A stretch of 11,944 nt of DNA from an uncultured Burkholderiales bacterium (GTDB taxonomy: Bacteria > Pseudomonadota > Gammaproteobacteria > Burkholderiales > Burkholderiaceae_D): the NCBI GenBank assembly GCA_937872165.1, contig CALMOR010000036.1:2375-14318 (forward strand), in the 5' to 3' direction. Shown here piece by piece: positions 5,551 to 11,157 of the stretch. Position numbers and translations under genes: made by a program. The notes under the pieces were generated by a model. It was not told the DNA's origin. It made no database searches and was given only the letters and a program-made list of their open reading frames with translations. Numbering within the stretch: the stretch's first letter is position 1; the number at the start of each line of letters is the position of its first letter.

Positions 5551-6681
5551 TCAGGCCCGCGGCATGTCGACGAAGCGCACCACCGACGACGTCGGCGGTC
5601 CCGCGTCGATCGGCACGCCCTTCTCGATCAGCAATGCCCGCAGCGCCTGGATGGCCGGGAAGATCTCCTGGTTCCAGTCCTCGCCCTGCGCATCGAAGGC
5701 GGCCTGCTCGGCTTCGACGATGTCGGTGTCCTGGCCGAAGATGCCGTTCGTGAAGGCCACGATGATCGGCCAGATCAGATGGATCATCCCCGGGATGCCG
5801 GGCTTCCTGATCATCATCAGCCCGTAGGTCTGGTTCTTCCGCTGCTCGCGGTCGGTGGGGAAGTAGCAGTTCCACAGGTCGAGCGCGGGCTCGCTGCTGC
5901 CGGCGGTCCAGAACTGCAGCGTCTGGTACGGGTAGCCGGTGCGGATCGTCATCTTGTCGATGTCGCCCTCGATTCCCGGCGTGCTCTTGCGATTGATCAT
6001 GAAACGCTCGCCGAGCGGCTGCTTGCCGGCCGCGCGCGAGAACGTGTAGTCGGCCTCGACCCAGCCGTCGCCCGAGCGCACCTCGAGCAGCGTGGCGCGG
6101 ATCGACCCCATCAGGCTGCGATGCAGGAACTGATGGTTCATGTCCATCAGGTTCTCGTGCATGAACGAGTAGTGGCAACCGATCGTGCGATCGAGCGTGC
6201 GCGTCTTGTATTCGCCCTTCGCGAAGGTCGATACGTCGGGGAAGGCCTCGAAGCCCGCGGCCGCGCGGTCGCCGGTATAGACGAAGACGAGGCCGTAGGC
6301 CTCGCGTACCGGATAGCTCCGCACGCCGTTGGGCAGCTCCTTGCCTTCGTCGAGATACGGCACGTTGACGCACTTGCCGGTGCGGTCGTAGGTCCAGCAG
6401 TGGTAGTGGCATTGCAGGCGCTCGCCGCGGACGACGCCGAGGCTGAGCGGCACCTGCCGATGCGCGCAGCGGTTCTCGAGCGCGAAGATCCCGCCTTCCT
6501 TCGGACGGACCACCACGATCGGTTCGCCGGCGAAGGTGACGGCGAGGGACTTGCCCGGCTTCAGCTGCTTCGAGCGCGCGAGCGGATACCAATAGTCGGG
6601 GTCGAGACCGGTCTTGCGAAGGTCGCGGCTCTCCTGGCGCGGGCTCGGCGCGTAGCGACGCAGCGGGGTGATCGACGACAT
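5551..6681 (-). CDS. Rieske [2Fe-2S] aromatic ring-hydroxylating oxygenase, alpha subunit type, 376 aa
   Basis: Rieske oxygenases of this type pass electrons from a [2Fe-2S] cluster to a mononuclear iron that activates O2 for hydroxylation or demethylation. The Rieske motif is complete: C72-A-H74, then C91-H-Y-H94-C-W. The catalytic iron site is read in HENLMDMNHQFLH as N177, D180, H183 and H187. The two histidines are separated by three residues rather than the usual four. An acidic segment near the C-terminus (DTDIVEAEQAAFDAQGEDW) is the likely region of the third ligand. The length resembles VanA-like oxygenases. No reductase or ferredoxin gene adjoins it, so the electron donor and substrate are unknown. 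ATG 6681 has GGAG eight bases upstream (complement of 6690-6693). It diverges from cysE across 220 bases. Family is confident, substrate unknown. Confidence 0.92.
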   Translation of the reverse strand: MSSITPLRRYAPSPRQESRDLRKTGLDPDYWYPLARSKQLKPGKSLAVTFAGEPIVVVRPKEGGIFALENRCAHRQVPLSLGVVRGERLQCHYHCWTYDRTGKCVNVPYLDEGKELPNGVRSYPVREAYGLVFVYTGDRAAAGFEAFPDVSTFAKGEYKTRTLDRTIGCHYSFMHENLMDMNHQFLHRSLMGSIRATLLEVRSGDGWVEADYTFSRAAGKQPLGERFMINRKSTPGIEGDIDKMTIRTGYPYQTLQFWTAGSSEPALDLWNCYFPTDREQRKNQTYGLMMIRKPGIPGMIHLIWPIIVAFTNGIFGQDTDIVEAEQAAFDAQGEDWNQEIFPAIQALRALLIEKGVPIDAGPPTSSVVRFVDMPRA

Positions 6682-6689
6682 GCGTGTTG

Positions 6690-6693
6690 CTCC
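6690..6693 (-). promoter_or_regulatory. ribosome-binding site of the Rieske oxygenase
   Basis: GGAG on the minus strand, eight bases before ATG 6681, supports that start. Confidence 0.6.
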
Positions 6694-6775
6694 ACTGGAT
6701 GTAAGGCGGCCGGGGCCACGACGGACGATGCGGACGCGGGCAAAAGCCTAGCACGCACGGGGCGGTGGAAACGAT

Positions 6776-6789
6776 GGACGGGCCCGTCC
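6776..6789. repeat. 14-bp perfect palindrome in the oxygenase/cysE intergenic region
   Basis: GGACGGGCCCGTCC equals its own reverse complement. It lies about 95 bases upstream of the oxygenase start and about 112 bases upstream of cysE, in the shared divergent control region, so it could be an operator. High G+C makes such palindromes less surprising; regulatory use is an inference. Confidence 0.45.
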
Positions 6790-6828
6790 TCGGTCGTGCT
6801 CTTCGTCACGGGATTACAGGCCCGGGCG

Positions 6829-6850
6829 GGACACCGCCGCGCGCGTGTCC
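6829..6850. repeat. inverted repeat upstream of cysE
   Basis: GGACAC (6829-6834) and GTGTCC (6845-6850) form six-base arms around a ten-base GC-rich spacer, centred about 62 bases before ATG 6902. It is upstream of the likely transcription start, so it would act in DNA, for example as a dyad binding site. No regulator is identified. Confidence 0.35.
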
Positions 6851-6865
6851 GAAGGCGGGCCGCGC

Positions 6866-6895
6866 CCGGCAAGCTTTTTCCGACGCCCTTAGAAT
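6866..6895 (+). promoter_or_regulatory. candidate cysE promoter for a leaderless mRNA
   Basis: TAGAAT at 6890-6895 matches the -10 consensus at five of six bases. CCGGCA at 6866-6871 is a weak -35 (three of six) at 18 bases. A start seven bases beyond the -10 falls on 6902, the first base of the cysE ATG. No Shine-Dalgarno precedes that ATG, which agrees with a leaderless message. Confidence 0.42.
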
Positions 6896-6901
6896 GCTCC
6901 G

Positions 6902-7651
6902 ATGTTCACCCGGCTCTCCGAAGACATCGCGACCATCCGCGATCGCGACCCCGCCGCCCGCAGCTCCTTCGAGGTGCTGACGTGCTATCCGGGCCTGCAC
7001 GCCCTCTTCCTCCATCGCATCGCGCACCGCTGCTGGCAGCGCGGCTGGCTGTGGCTCGGCCGCTGGCTGTCGCACTGGGGCCGCTTCCTCACCGGCATCG
7101 AGATCCACCCGGGCGCGACCATCGGCAAGCGCGTCTTCATCGACCACGGCCTCGGCGTCGTGATCGGCGAGACGGCCGAGGTCGGGGACGACTGCACGAT
7201 CTATCAGGGCGTGACCCTCGGCGGCACGTCGCTGAACGGCGGCAAGCGCCATCCGACGCTGCATCGCGGCGTCGTGGTCGGCGCCGGCGCGAAGGTGCTC
7301 GGCCCGTTCGTCGTCGGCGAGAACGCGCGGGTCGGCTCGAACGCGGTCGTGGTCCGCGAAGTGCCCCCCGGCGCGACCGCGGTCGGCATCCCCGCCCGCA
7401 TCATCAGCGAGGGCGCCGCGCAGCAGCACGAGCAGAACGCCGCCCGCCTCGGCTTCTCGGCCTATGCCGTCACGCGCGACGCGGACGACCCGCTGTCGAT
7501 CGCGTTGCACGGCCTCATCGACCACACCGCCGAGCTGACGCAGAAGGTCGAGAAGATGGCCGCCGCGCTCGACGCGCTGGGCGCATGCCCGGACGACTGC
7601 CGCGACGAGGCCGGCTTCGATGCGAAGCGGCTGAGCGAGATGGTGGACTGA
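6902..7651 (+). CDS. cysE: serine O-acetyltransferase CysE, 249 aa
   Basis: CysE transfers acetyl from acetyl-CoA to L-serine, giving O-acetylserine, the substrate of cysteine synthase; the enzyme is usually feedback-inhibited by cysteine. An N-terminal helical part (MFTRLSEDIATIRDRDPAAR) precedes the left-handed beta-helix of hexapeptide repeats. Signature stretches are LTGIEIHPGATIGKRVFIDH, GLGVVIGETAEVGDDC and YQGVTLGGT. The Asp81-His82-Gly catalytic motif is present, and VGIPARII closes the beta-helix. The C-terminal tail of about 70 residues ends in a helix-like LTQKVEKMAAALDALGAC. The length is near that of the short bacterial forms. ATG 6902 lacks a Shine-Dalgarno and sits at the predicted transcription start. 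It diverges from the Rieske oxygenase, and its stop is one base from the convergent lpxH stop. Confidence 0.96.
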   Translation: MFTRLSEDIATIRDRDPAARSSFEVLTCYPGLHALFLHRIAHRCWQRGWLWLGRWLSHWGRFLTGIEIHPGATIGKRVFIDHGLGVVIGETAEVGDDCTIYQGVTLGGTSLNGGKRHPTLHRGVVVGAGAKVLGPFVVGENARVGSNAVVVREVPPGATAVGIPARIISEGAAQQHEQNAARLGFSAYAVTRDADDPLSIALHGLIDHTAELTQKVEKMAAALDALGACPDDCRDEAGFDAKRLSEMVD

Positions 7652-7652
7652 G

Positions 7653-8426
7653 CTAGGGCCCGGCAGGCGCGGCGATCTCGATCAGGCGCCCGGCCTTCAA
7701 CGCGAGTCCCCCGCCGCGCCGCGGCGTCGCTTCGGCATCCCAGTCGGTCAGCACCCAGCGCTCGCGCGGTGCCGCGCCGACGGTCGTCACGTGATGCGCG
7801 GGTCGATGGGTATGTCCGTGGATCAGCGTCGCACAGGGATGCTCGTCCAGCATCGCGATCACCGCGTCGTCGTGGACGTCCATGATCGCGGCGGCCTTCG
7901 ACTGCTTGGCCGCTTCGCTCTGCTGGCGCGCGCCGGCGATCATCGCGCGGCGCTCGGCCAGCGGCTTCGCTAGGAAGTCCCGTCGCCATGCGGCCTGCCG
8001 CACCATCGACCGGAAGCGCTGGTAGTCCACGTCGTCGGTACAGAGCGCGTCGCCGTGCGACAGCAGCAGGTCCACCCCGCCGATGGTCTCCCGATAAGGG
8101 TCGGGCAGCAGCCGCAACCGCGCCTCTTCGGCGAACGCGTCGCCGATCAGGAAGTCGCGGTTGCCGGCCATGAAGGCGACGTCGATGCCGAGCCCTTCGA
8201 GCTCGCGCAGGCGCAGCGCGATGCGGTGCGCGAGCGGGTCGTCGAGGTCGTCGTCGCCCGCCCAGTACTCGAACAGGTCTCCGAGGACGAAGAAGCGGGT
8301 GGTGCGGCCGACGACCACCTCGTCGACGAAGCGCAGGAAGGCGGCGGTGGTCGCCGGATGCGCGTCCGACAGATGCACGTCGGATGCGAAGACGGCGTCG
8401 AACTCCGGTCTCGCGTTCGAGCCCAC
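7653..8426 (-). CDS. lpxH: UDP-2,3-diacylglucosamine diphosphatase LpxH, 257 aa
   Basis: LpxH cleaves UDP-2,3-diacylglucosamine to lipid X and UMP, the fourth step of lipid A synthesis, at the cytoplasmic face of the inner membrane. It is a calcineurin-like metallophosphoesterase. The Mn-binding motifs run in order: FASDVHLSD (D16, H18), VLGDLFEYW (D50), FMAGNRDFLIG (N89), LLLSHGDALCTDD (H124) and IHGHTHRPA (H203, H205). The start is GTG 8426, seven bases after the ppiB stop; no in-frame ATG lies upstream and no strong Shine-Dalgarno is seen, which suggests translation coupled to ppiB. It is the last gene of the TPR-ppiA-ppiB-lpxH operon and ends one base from the convergent cysE stop, with no visible terminator between. 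Length is close to the usual 240-270. Presence of lpxH marks a Gram-negative host. Confidence 0.95.
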   Translation of the reverse strand: MGSNARPEFDAVFASDVHLSDAHPATTAAFLRFVDEVVVGRTTRFFVLGDLFEYWAGDDDLDDPLAHRIALRLRELEGLGIDVAFMAGNRDFLIGDAFAEEARLRLLPDPYRETIGGVDLLLSHGDALCTDDVDYQRFRSMVRQAAWRRDFLAKPLAERRAMIAGARQQSEAAKQSKAAAIMDVHDDAVIAMLDEHPCATLIHGHTHRPAHHVTTVGAAPRERWVLTDWDAEATPRRGGGLALKAGRLIEIAAPAGP

Positions 8427-8433
8427 CGGACGC

Positions 8434-8940
8434 TCAGAGGACTTCGGCGCTCTCGATCACCACGTCCTCGACCGGGACGTCGGCATGACCGCCGCCGCGA
8501 CTCGTCTTCACCGCCTTGATCTTGTCGACGACGTCGGTGCCGTCGGTGACCTTGCCGAACACCGCGTAGCCCCACCCCGCACCGTTGGGCGCCGTGTGAT
8601 TGAGGAAGTCGTTGTCGGCCACGTTGATGAAGAACTGCGCGGTCGCCGAATGCGGATCGTTGGTGCGCGCCAACGCGACCGTGTACTTCGTGTTCTTGAG
8701 ACCGTTGGAGGCCTCGTTGGCGATCGGCGCGTCGCTCGGCTTCTGCTTCATGCCCGGCTCGAAGCCGCCGCCCTGGATCATGAAGCCGTTGATGACGCGG
8801 TGGAAGACCGTGCCGTCGTAGTGACCCTTCTTCACGTACGCGACGAAGTTGGCGGCACTGGCGGGCGCCTTGTCGGCATCGAGCTCGATCGTGATGTCGC
8901 CGTGATTGGTGTGGAGCTGGACGGTGGTGTTGTCGGCCAT
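8434..8940 (-). CDS. ppiB: cytoplasmic peptidyl-prolyl cis-trans isomerase B (cyclophilin), 168 aa
   Basis: PpiB accelerates cis-trans isomerisation of Xaa-Pro bonds during folding. The protein has no signal peptide, so it should be cytoplasmic. The cyclophilin core is complete: YDGTVFHRVINGFMIQGGG carries the catalytic Arg (R48) and Gln (Q56). TAQFFINVADNDFLNH carries the substrate-pocket Phe (F103-F104). W123 in GAGWGYAVFGKV is at the position of the cyclosporin-contacting Trp. The length matches E. coli PpiB (164). ATG 8940 is preceded by a GAGAAAG ribosome-binding site that overlaps the ppiA stop region, with nine bases between the genes. ppiA and ppiB are tandem paralogues, and stretches such as the one encoding YDGT-FHRV remain alike even at the DNA level, suggesting an old duplication. 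Confidence 0.96.
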   Translation of the reverse strand: MADNTTVQLHTNHGDITIELDADKAPASAANFVAYVKKGHYDGTVFHRVINGFMIQGGGFEPGMKQKPSDAPIANEASNGLKNTKYTVALARTNDPHSATAQFFINVADNDFLNHTAPNGAGWGYAVFGKVTDGTDVVDKIKAVKTSRGGGHADVPVEDVVIESAEVL

Positions 8941-8949
8941 GGGGCTTTC

Positions 8950-9612
8950 TCAGTGGGTGGACGGCAGCAGCGCTGCCTTGATGAGGACGACGGGGTCGAC
9001 CGGGACGTTCTCGAAGACGTCGTCGCCGCGCGTGACGGTGTGCACCGGCACGTGGCGGATCTTCTCGACGACGTCCGTGCCGTCGACGACGCGGCCGAAG
9101 ACCGCGGAGCCATAGACGCGATCGGCCTCGGCCGGCGCGATGAAGACGTCCTCGCCGCCGCGCGTGACCGTGACGCCTTCGGGCGGCACTTCGACGTGGT
9201 CGAGCCGCGTGTTGTCGACGACGTTGATGAAGAACTGCGCGGCGGCGGTGTCGATGCCGACCTCGCGGGCCATCGCCAGCGTGCCGGCCAGGTTCGACAG
9301 GCCGTTCCTCGCTTCGCTGGCGATCGGCGCCCGCGGAGGCTTCTCGCTCATGTCGGGCAGATGTCCTCCGCCCTGGATCACGAAGCCCACCATCACGCGA
9401 TGGAAGAGCGTGCCGTCGTAGTGACCCTCCGACACGTACTGCATGAAGTTGCGACTGCTGATCGGCGCATTCACCGGATCGAGCTCGACGACGATGCGGC
9501 CCATCGTCGTGTCGAGCGCGACGCGCGGGCCCGCCGCAGACGCCGCGGGCGACGCGCAGAGGAAGAGCAGCGCCGACAACGACGCCGCGACGAGCGAACG
9601 CAGCGTCGTCAT
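8950..9612 (-). CDS. ppiA: periplasmic peptidyl-prolyl cis-trans isomerase (cyclophilin) with signal peptide, 220 aa
   Basis: This second cyclophilin begins with a Sec signal peptide: Arg near the start, a hydrophobic core (SLVAASLSALLFLC) and an A-x-A site in SPAASAA, with cleavage probably near residue 26. The Cys at residue 19 is not in a good lipobox. The catalytic set is kept: YDGTLFHRVMVGFVIQGGG (R72, Q80) and AAQFFINVVDN (F127-F128). The loop after FFIN is longer than in PpiB (PPEGVTVTRGGEDVF and on to about residue 166), and a similar VTRGDDVF string recurs near the C-terminus. The usual Trp of the active site is not evident. ATG 9612 overlaps the stop of the TPR gene (ATGA) and has a GGAAGGA site three to four bases upstream. 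The role is folding of exported proteins; periplasmic location is inferred from the signal. Confidence 0.93.
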   Translation of the reverse strand: MTTLRSLVAASLSALLFLCASPAASAAGPRVALDTTMGRIVVELDPVNAPISSRNFMQYVSEGHYDGTLFHRVMVGFVIQGGGHLPDMSEKPPRAPIASEARNGLSNLAGTLAMAREVGIDTAAAQFFINVVDNTRLDHVEVPPEGVTVTRGGEDVFIAPAEADRVYGSAVFGRVVDGTDVVEKIRHVPVHTVTRGDDVFENVPVDPVVLIKAALLPSTH

Positions 9613-10640
9613 GGGTCCTTCCGGTCCTCGACGACGTTCCAGGCGCCTTCGTCCTTCCTCAGCGTCAGCGCGCGCGTCAGGATCGACGCGGTGCTGCCCT
9701 TCAACGACGTCTCGCGAAAGCGCGCGACCGCCGTGTCGCCGTCGATGCGGATGCTGAGGTCGGTCGTCGTCAGGGCATGGGCCTTCGCCCACCGCTGGAC
9801 CGCCGCCATGACCGCCGAGTTGACGGCCAGCGCCGGTGCCGGGTCGGCCCCGACGACGGTACGTGCGCCGGCGAGCGGAGCCGTGGCGTTGCGCTCCTCG
9901 GCGGCCGGCGGCGCCTCGATGGCGACGACGTTCGAGCCCTGCGGCACCGAGGTCGCGTTGGCCGGCACCACGATCTCGGGCGCGACCGCGCCGGTGCCGC
10001 CGACGGTGACGCGCGGACCGGCCGGACTAGGCAGGCCGACGTTGCGTTGCGAGCGCGTCGTGTCGACGACCGGGGAGGCGGTCGTGACCGGGGCGGGCTT
10101 CGCGACCGACGGAGCCGGCGGAGTCGACGATGCCGACGACGCCGGGACGGTCAGCAACGCGCGCGTCGCGTCGAGCTTGCGGACCGCCGCCCCGTTGTTC
10201 GCGTCGTAGCGACGCGCGTCCTGGTAGGCGCGGGCCGCGAGCGCCGCGTAGACGTCGCCGAGGTTCTCGTAGGCCGTGGCGTAGCGCGGCGACACGCGGA
10301 TCGACATCTCGAGCGCGAGCCGCGCGTCGTCGTACTCGCCGCGCGCCGCGTGGATCACCGCGAGGTTGTTGTACGGCTCGGGCAGTTCGGGGAAGTCCTG
10401 CGTGATGCCGGTGAACATCGCGAGCGCGTCGTCGCGCCTGCCGCGCTGCGCGAGGATGACGCCCTTGAGGAAGCGCATCTGCGCGTCCTTCGGCATCTTC
10501 GCGAGGAAGGCATCGGCACGCTTCTCGGCATCGTCGAGGCTGCCCGCGGCGACGAGCTTCGAGACGTCCTGCAGCTCGTCCGCATGGGCCTGGACGACGG
10601 GTATCACGACGAAGGCCGCGAACGCGAGCCGCCGCAGCAT
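9609..10640 (-). CDS. exported tetratricopeptide-repeat protein with shortened C-terminal NTF2-like domain, 343 aa
   Basis: The start at ATG 10640 gives a clean signal peptide (MLRRLAFAAFVVIPVVQAHA, cleaved after the last Ala). The frame stays open to ATG 10748, but that adds 36 Arg/Pro-rich residues in front of the signal and is less likely. No strong Shine-Dalgarno precedes either. About residues 25-165 form TPR-type helical pairs (DAQMRFLKGVILAQRGRRDD, PEPYNNLAVIHAARGEYDDA, TAYENLGDVYAALAARAY). A Pro/Ala/Thr/Val-rich linker follows to about residue 270. The end (VMAAVQRWAKAHA, then IRIDGDTAVARFRETS and ALTLRKDEGAWNVVED) resembles the NTF2-like domain found on similar betaproteobacterial proteins, with its middle missing. 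It heads the operon with ppiA, ppiB and lpxH; the ppiA ATG overlaps its stop. It probably acts in the periplasm as a scaffold; function is unknown. Confidence 0.86.
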   Translation of the reverse strand: MLRRLAFAAFVVIPVVQAHADELQDVSKLVAAGSLDDAEKRADAFLAKMPKDAQMRFLKGVILAQRGRRDDALAMFTGITQDFPELPEPYNNLAVIHAARGEYDDARLALEMSIRVSPRYATAYENLGDVYAALAARAYQDARRYDANNGAAVRKLDATRALLTVPASSASSTPPAPSVAKPAPVTTASPVVDTTRSQRNVGLPSPAGPRVTVGGTGAVAPEIVVPANATSVPQGSNVVAIEAPPAAEERNATAPLAGARTVVGADPAPALAVNSAVMAAVQRWAKAHALTTTDLSIRIDGDTAVARFRETSLKGSTASILTRALTLRKDEGAWNVVEDRKDP

Positions 10641-10875
10641 GCGAGCGACGGTCGCGGAGGATGGAGCGCGATGCAGGAGGGACGTCGGCAAGTGGAGGTT
10701 CCGGATGGTGGGTCTTCGGCGGAGCGGGGCCTGCATCGTACGCGGCATCGGATGCGATCCGACGACGGCGAAGCGGTGCCCGCGCGTCGATGCGGGTCCG
10801 TGTTCGGACGGTGGATCAGGACGCCGGGCAACGACGCGGACAGGGCTTCGTCACCGCGTTCCGACCGCGTCTTCG

Positions 10876-10904
10876 TTTATACTCGGCGGCCATAAGAACG
10901 ACAA
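10876..10904 (-). promoter_or_regulatory. promoter of the TPR-ppiA-ppiB-lpxH operon
   Basis: On the minus strand TTGTCG (10904-10899, four of six consensus bases) and TATAAA (10881-10876, five of six) are spaced by exactly 17 bases, the sigma-70 optimum. Transcription would begin near 10869 and leave a leader of about 228 bases before ATG 10640. It is the best promoter match in the window. Confidence 0.55.
10878..10883 (+). promoter_or_regulatory. -10 element facing cysS
   Basis: TATACT (five of six consensus bases) faces cysS and shares four bases with the minus-strand -10 of the TPR operon. No good -35 is found upstream. Transcription would begin near 10890 and give a cysS leader of about 260 bases containing the hairpin at 10922-10972. 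Confidence 0.42.
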
Positions 10905-10921
10905 AAGTTTAACAAACACCC

Positions 10922-10972
10922 GCCACTCGACGGACGCCCGCTTGCAGTACGAGCGTCCCTTCGTCGAGTGGC
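10922..10972. repeat. 51-nt strong hairpin in the cysS leader
   Basis: GCCACTCGACG (10922-10932) and CGTCGAGTGGC (10962-10972) are perfect 11-base complements. Inside, either GACGC (10933-10937) pairs with GCGTC (10953-10957), or CGCTTG (10939-10944) pairs with CGAGCG (10950-10955, one G-U) around a CAGTA loop. Neither side has a clean T-tract, although TTGCTATTTG follows on the plus strand. It could be a structured leader element of cysS mRNA, a weak terminator or a small RNA; sequence alone cannot decide. Confidence 0.6.
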
Positions 10973-10992
10973 TTGCTATTTGTGCAGAGGCC

Positions 10993-11157
10993 ATGAGTCC
11001 GGGTGTCTGTGATCGCTCCAGCGGAAGCCGCCTCGCGTATCGGTCCGATCCGGCGCCGGCGACGGCGCGTCCCGCGCCCTCCCCGCCGCCATGCGATCGC
11101 CCCTCCCCGGCGATGCCCGATCCGACGTTCCTCCACCGCGTTCGCCCCGCATGCTGA
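10993..11157 (+). CDS. possible 54-residue Cys-containing upstream frame overlapping cysS
   Basis: ATG 10993 opens a Pro-rich frame of 54 codons (begins MSPGVCDRSSGS) whose final sense codon is Cys (TGC) and whose TGA overlaps the cysS ATG as ATGCTGA. Cys codons are at positions 6, 34 and 54. AGAGG at 10986-10990 is only two bases from the ATG, too close for a good ribosome-binding site. Codon third positions are less biased than in nearby genes. It could be a leader peptide for cysS, or simply an open frame in GC-rich DNA. Confidence 0.25.
   Translation: MSPGVCDRSSGSRLAYRSDPAPATARPAPSPPPCDRPSPAMPDPTFLHRVRPAC

Larger units (their letters stand above)
10641..11150. other. divergent control region between the TPR operon and cysS
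   Basis: This 510-base stretch holds an in-frame but unlikely extension of the TPR gene (10641-10748), a plain GC-rich stretch (10749-10870) with nothing recognised, and overlapping divergent -10 boxes near 10880. Next come an AT-richer segment (10901-10917), a strong hairpin (10922-10972) and a possible Cys-containing upstream frame (10993-11157) running into cysS. Confidence 0.6.

Noticed and set aside
6856..6879. Intrinsic terminator-like hairpin with TTTTT upstream of cysE
   Set aside because: The stem is only five pairs, the T-run is six bases away, and no plus-strand gene upstream would need it; it also overlaps the likely cysE promoter.
5779..7656. 625-codon open frame on the plus strand
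   Set aside because: It covers the antisense of the Rieske gene and an alternative frame of cysE, both of which are clear real genes.
8161..10209. 682-codon open frame on the plus strand
   Set aside because: It is antisense to lpxH, ppiB, ppiA and the TPR gene, all with intact catalytic motifs or signals.
10641..10748. 36-residue N-terminal extension of the TPR protein
   Set aside because: It would place an Arg/Pro-rich segment before a textbook signal peptide; ATG 10640 gives a normal exported protein.
10907..10972. Integron attC-like site (GTTTAAC next to an inverted repeat)
   Set aside because: GTTTAAC fits the RYYYAAC half-site, but no matching GTTRRRY core follows the hairpin and no integrase or cassette is present.
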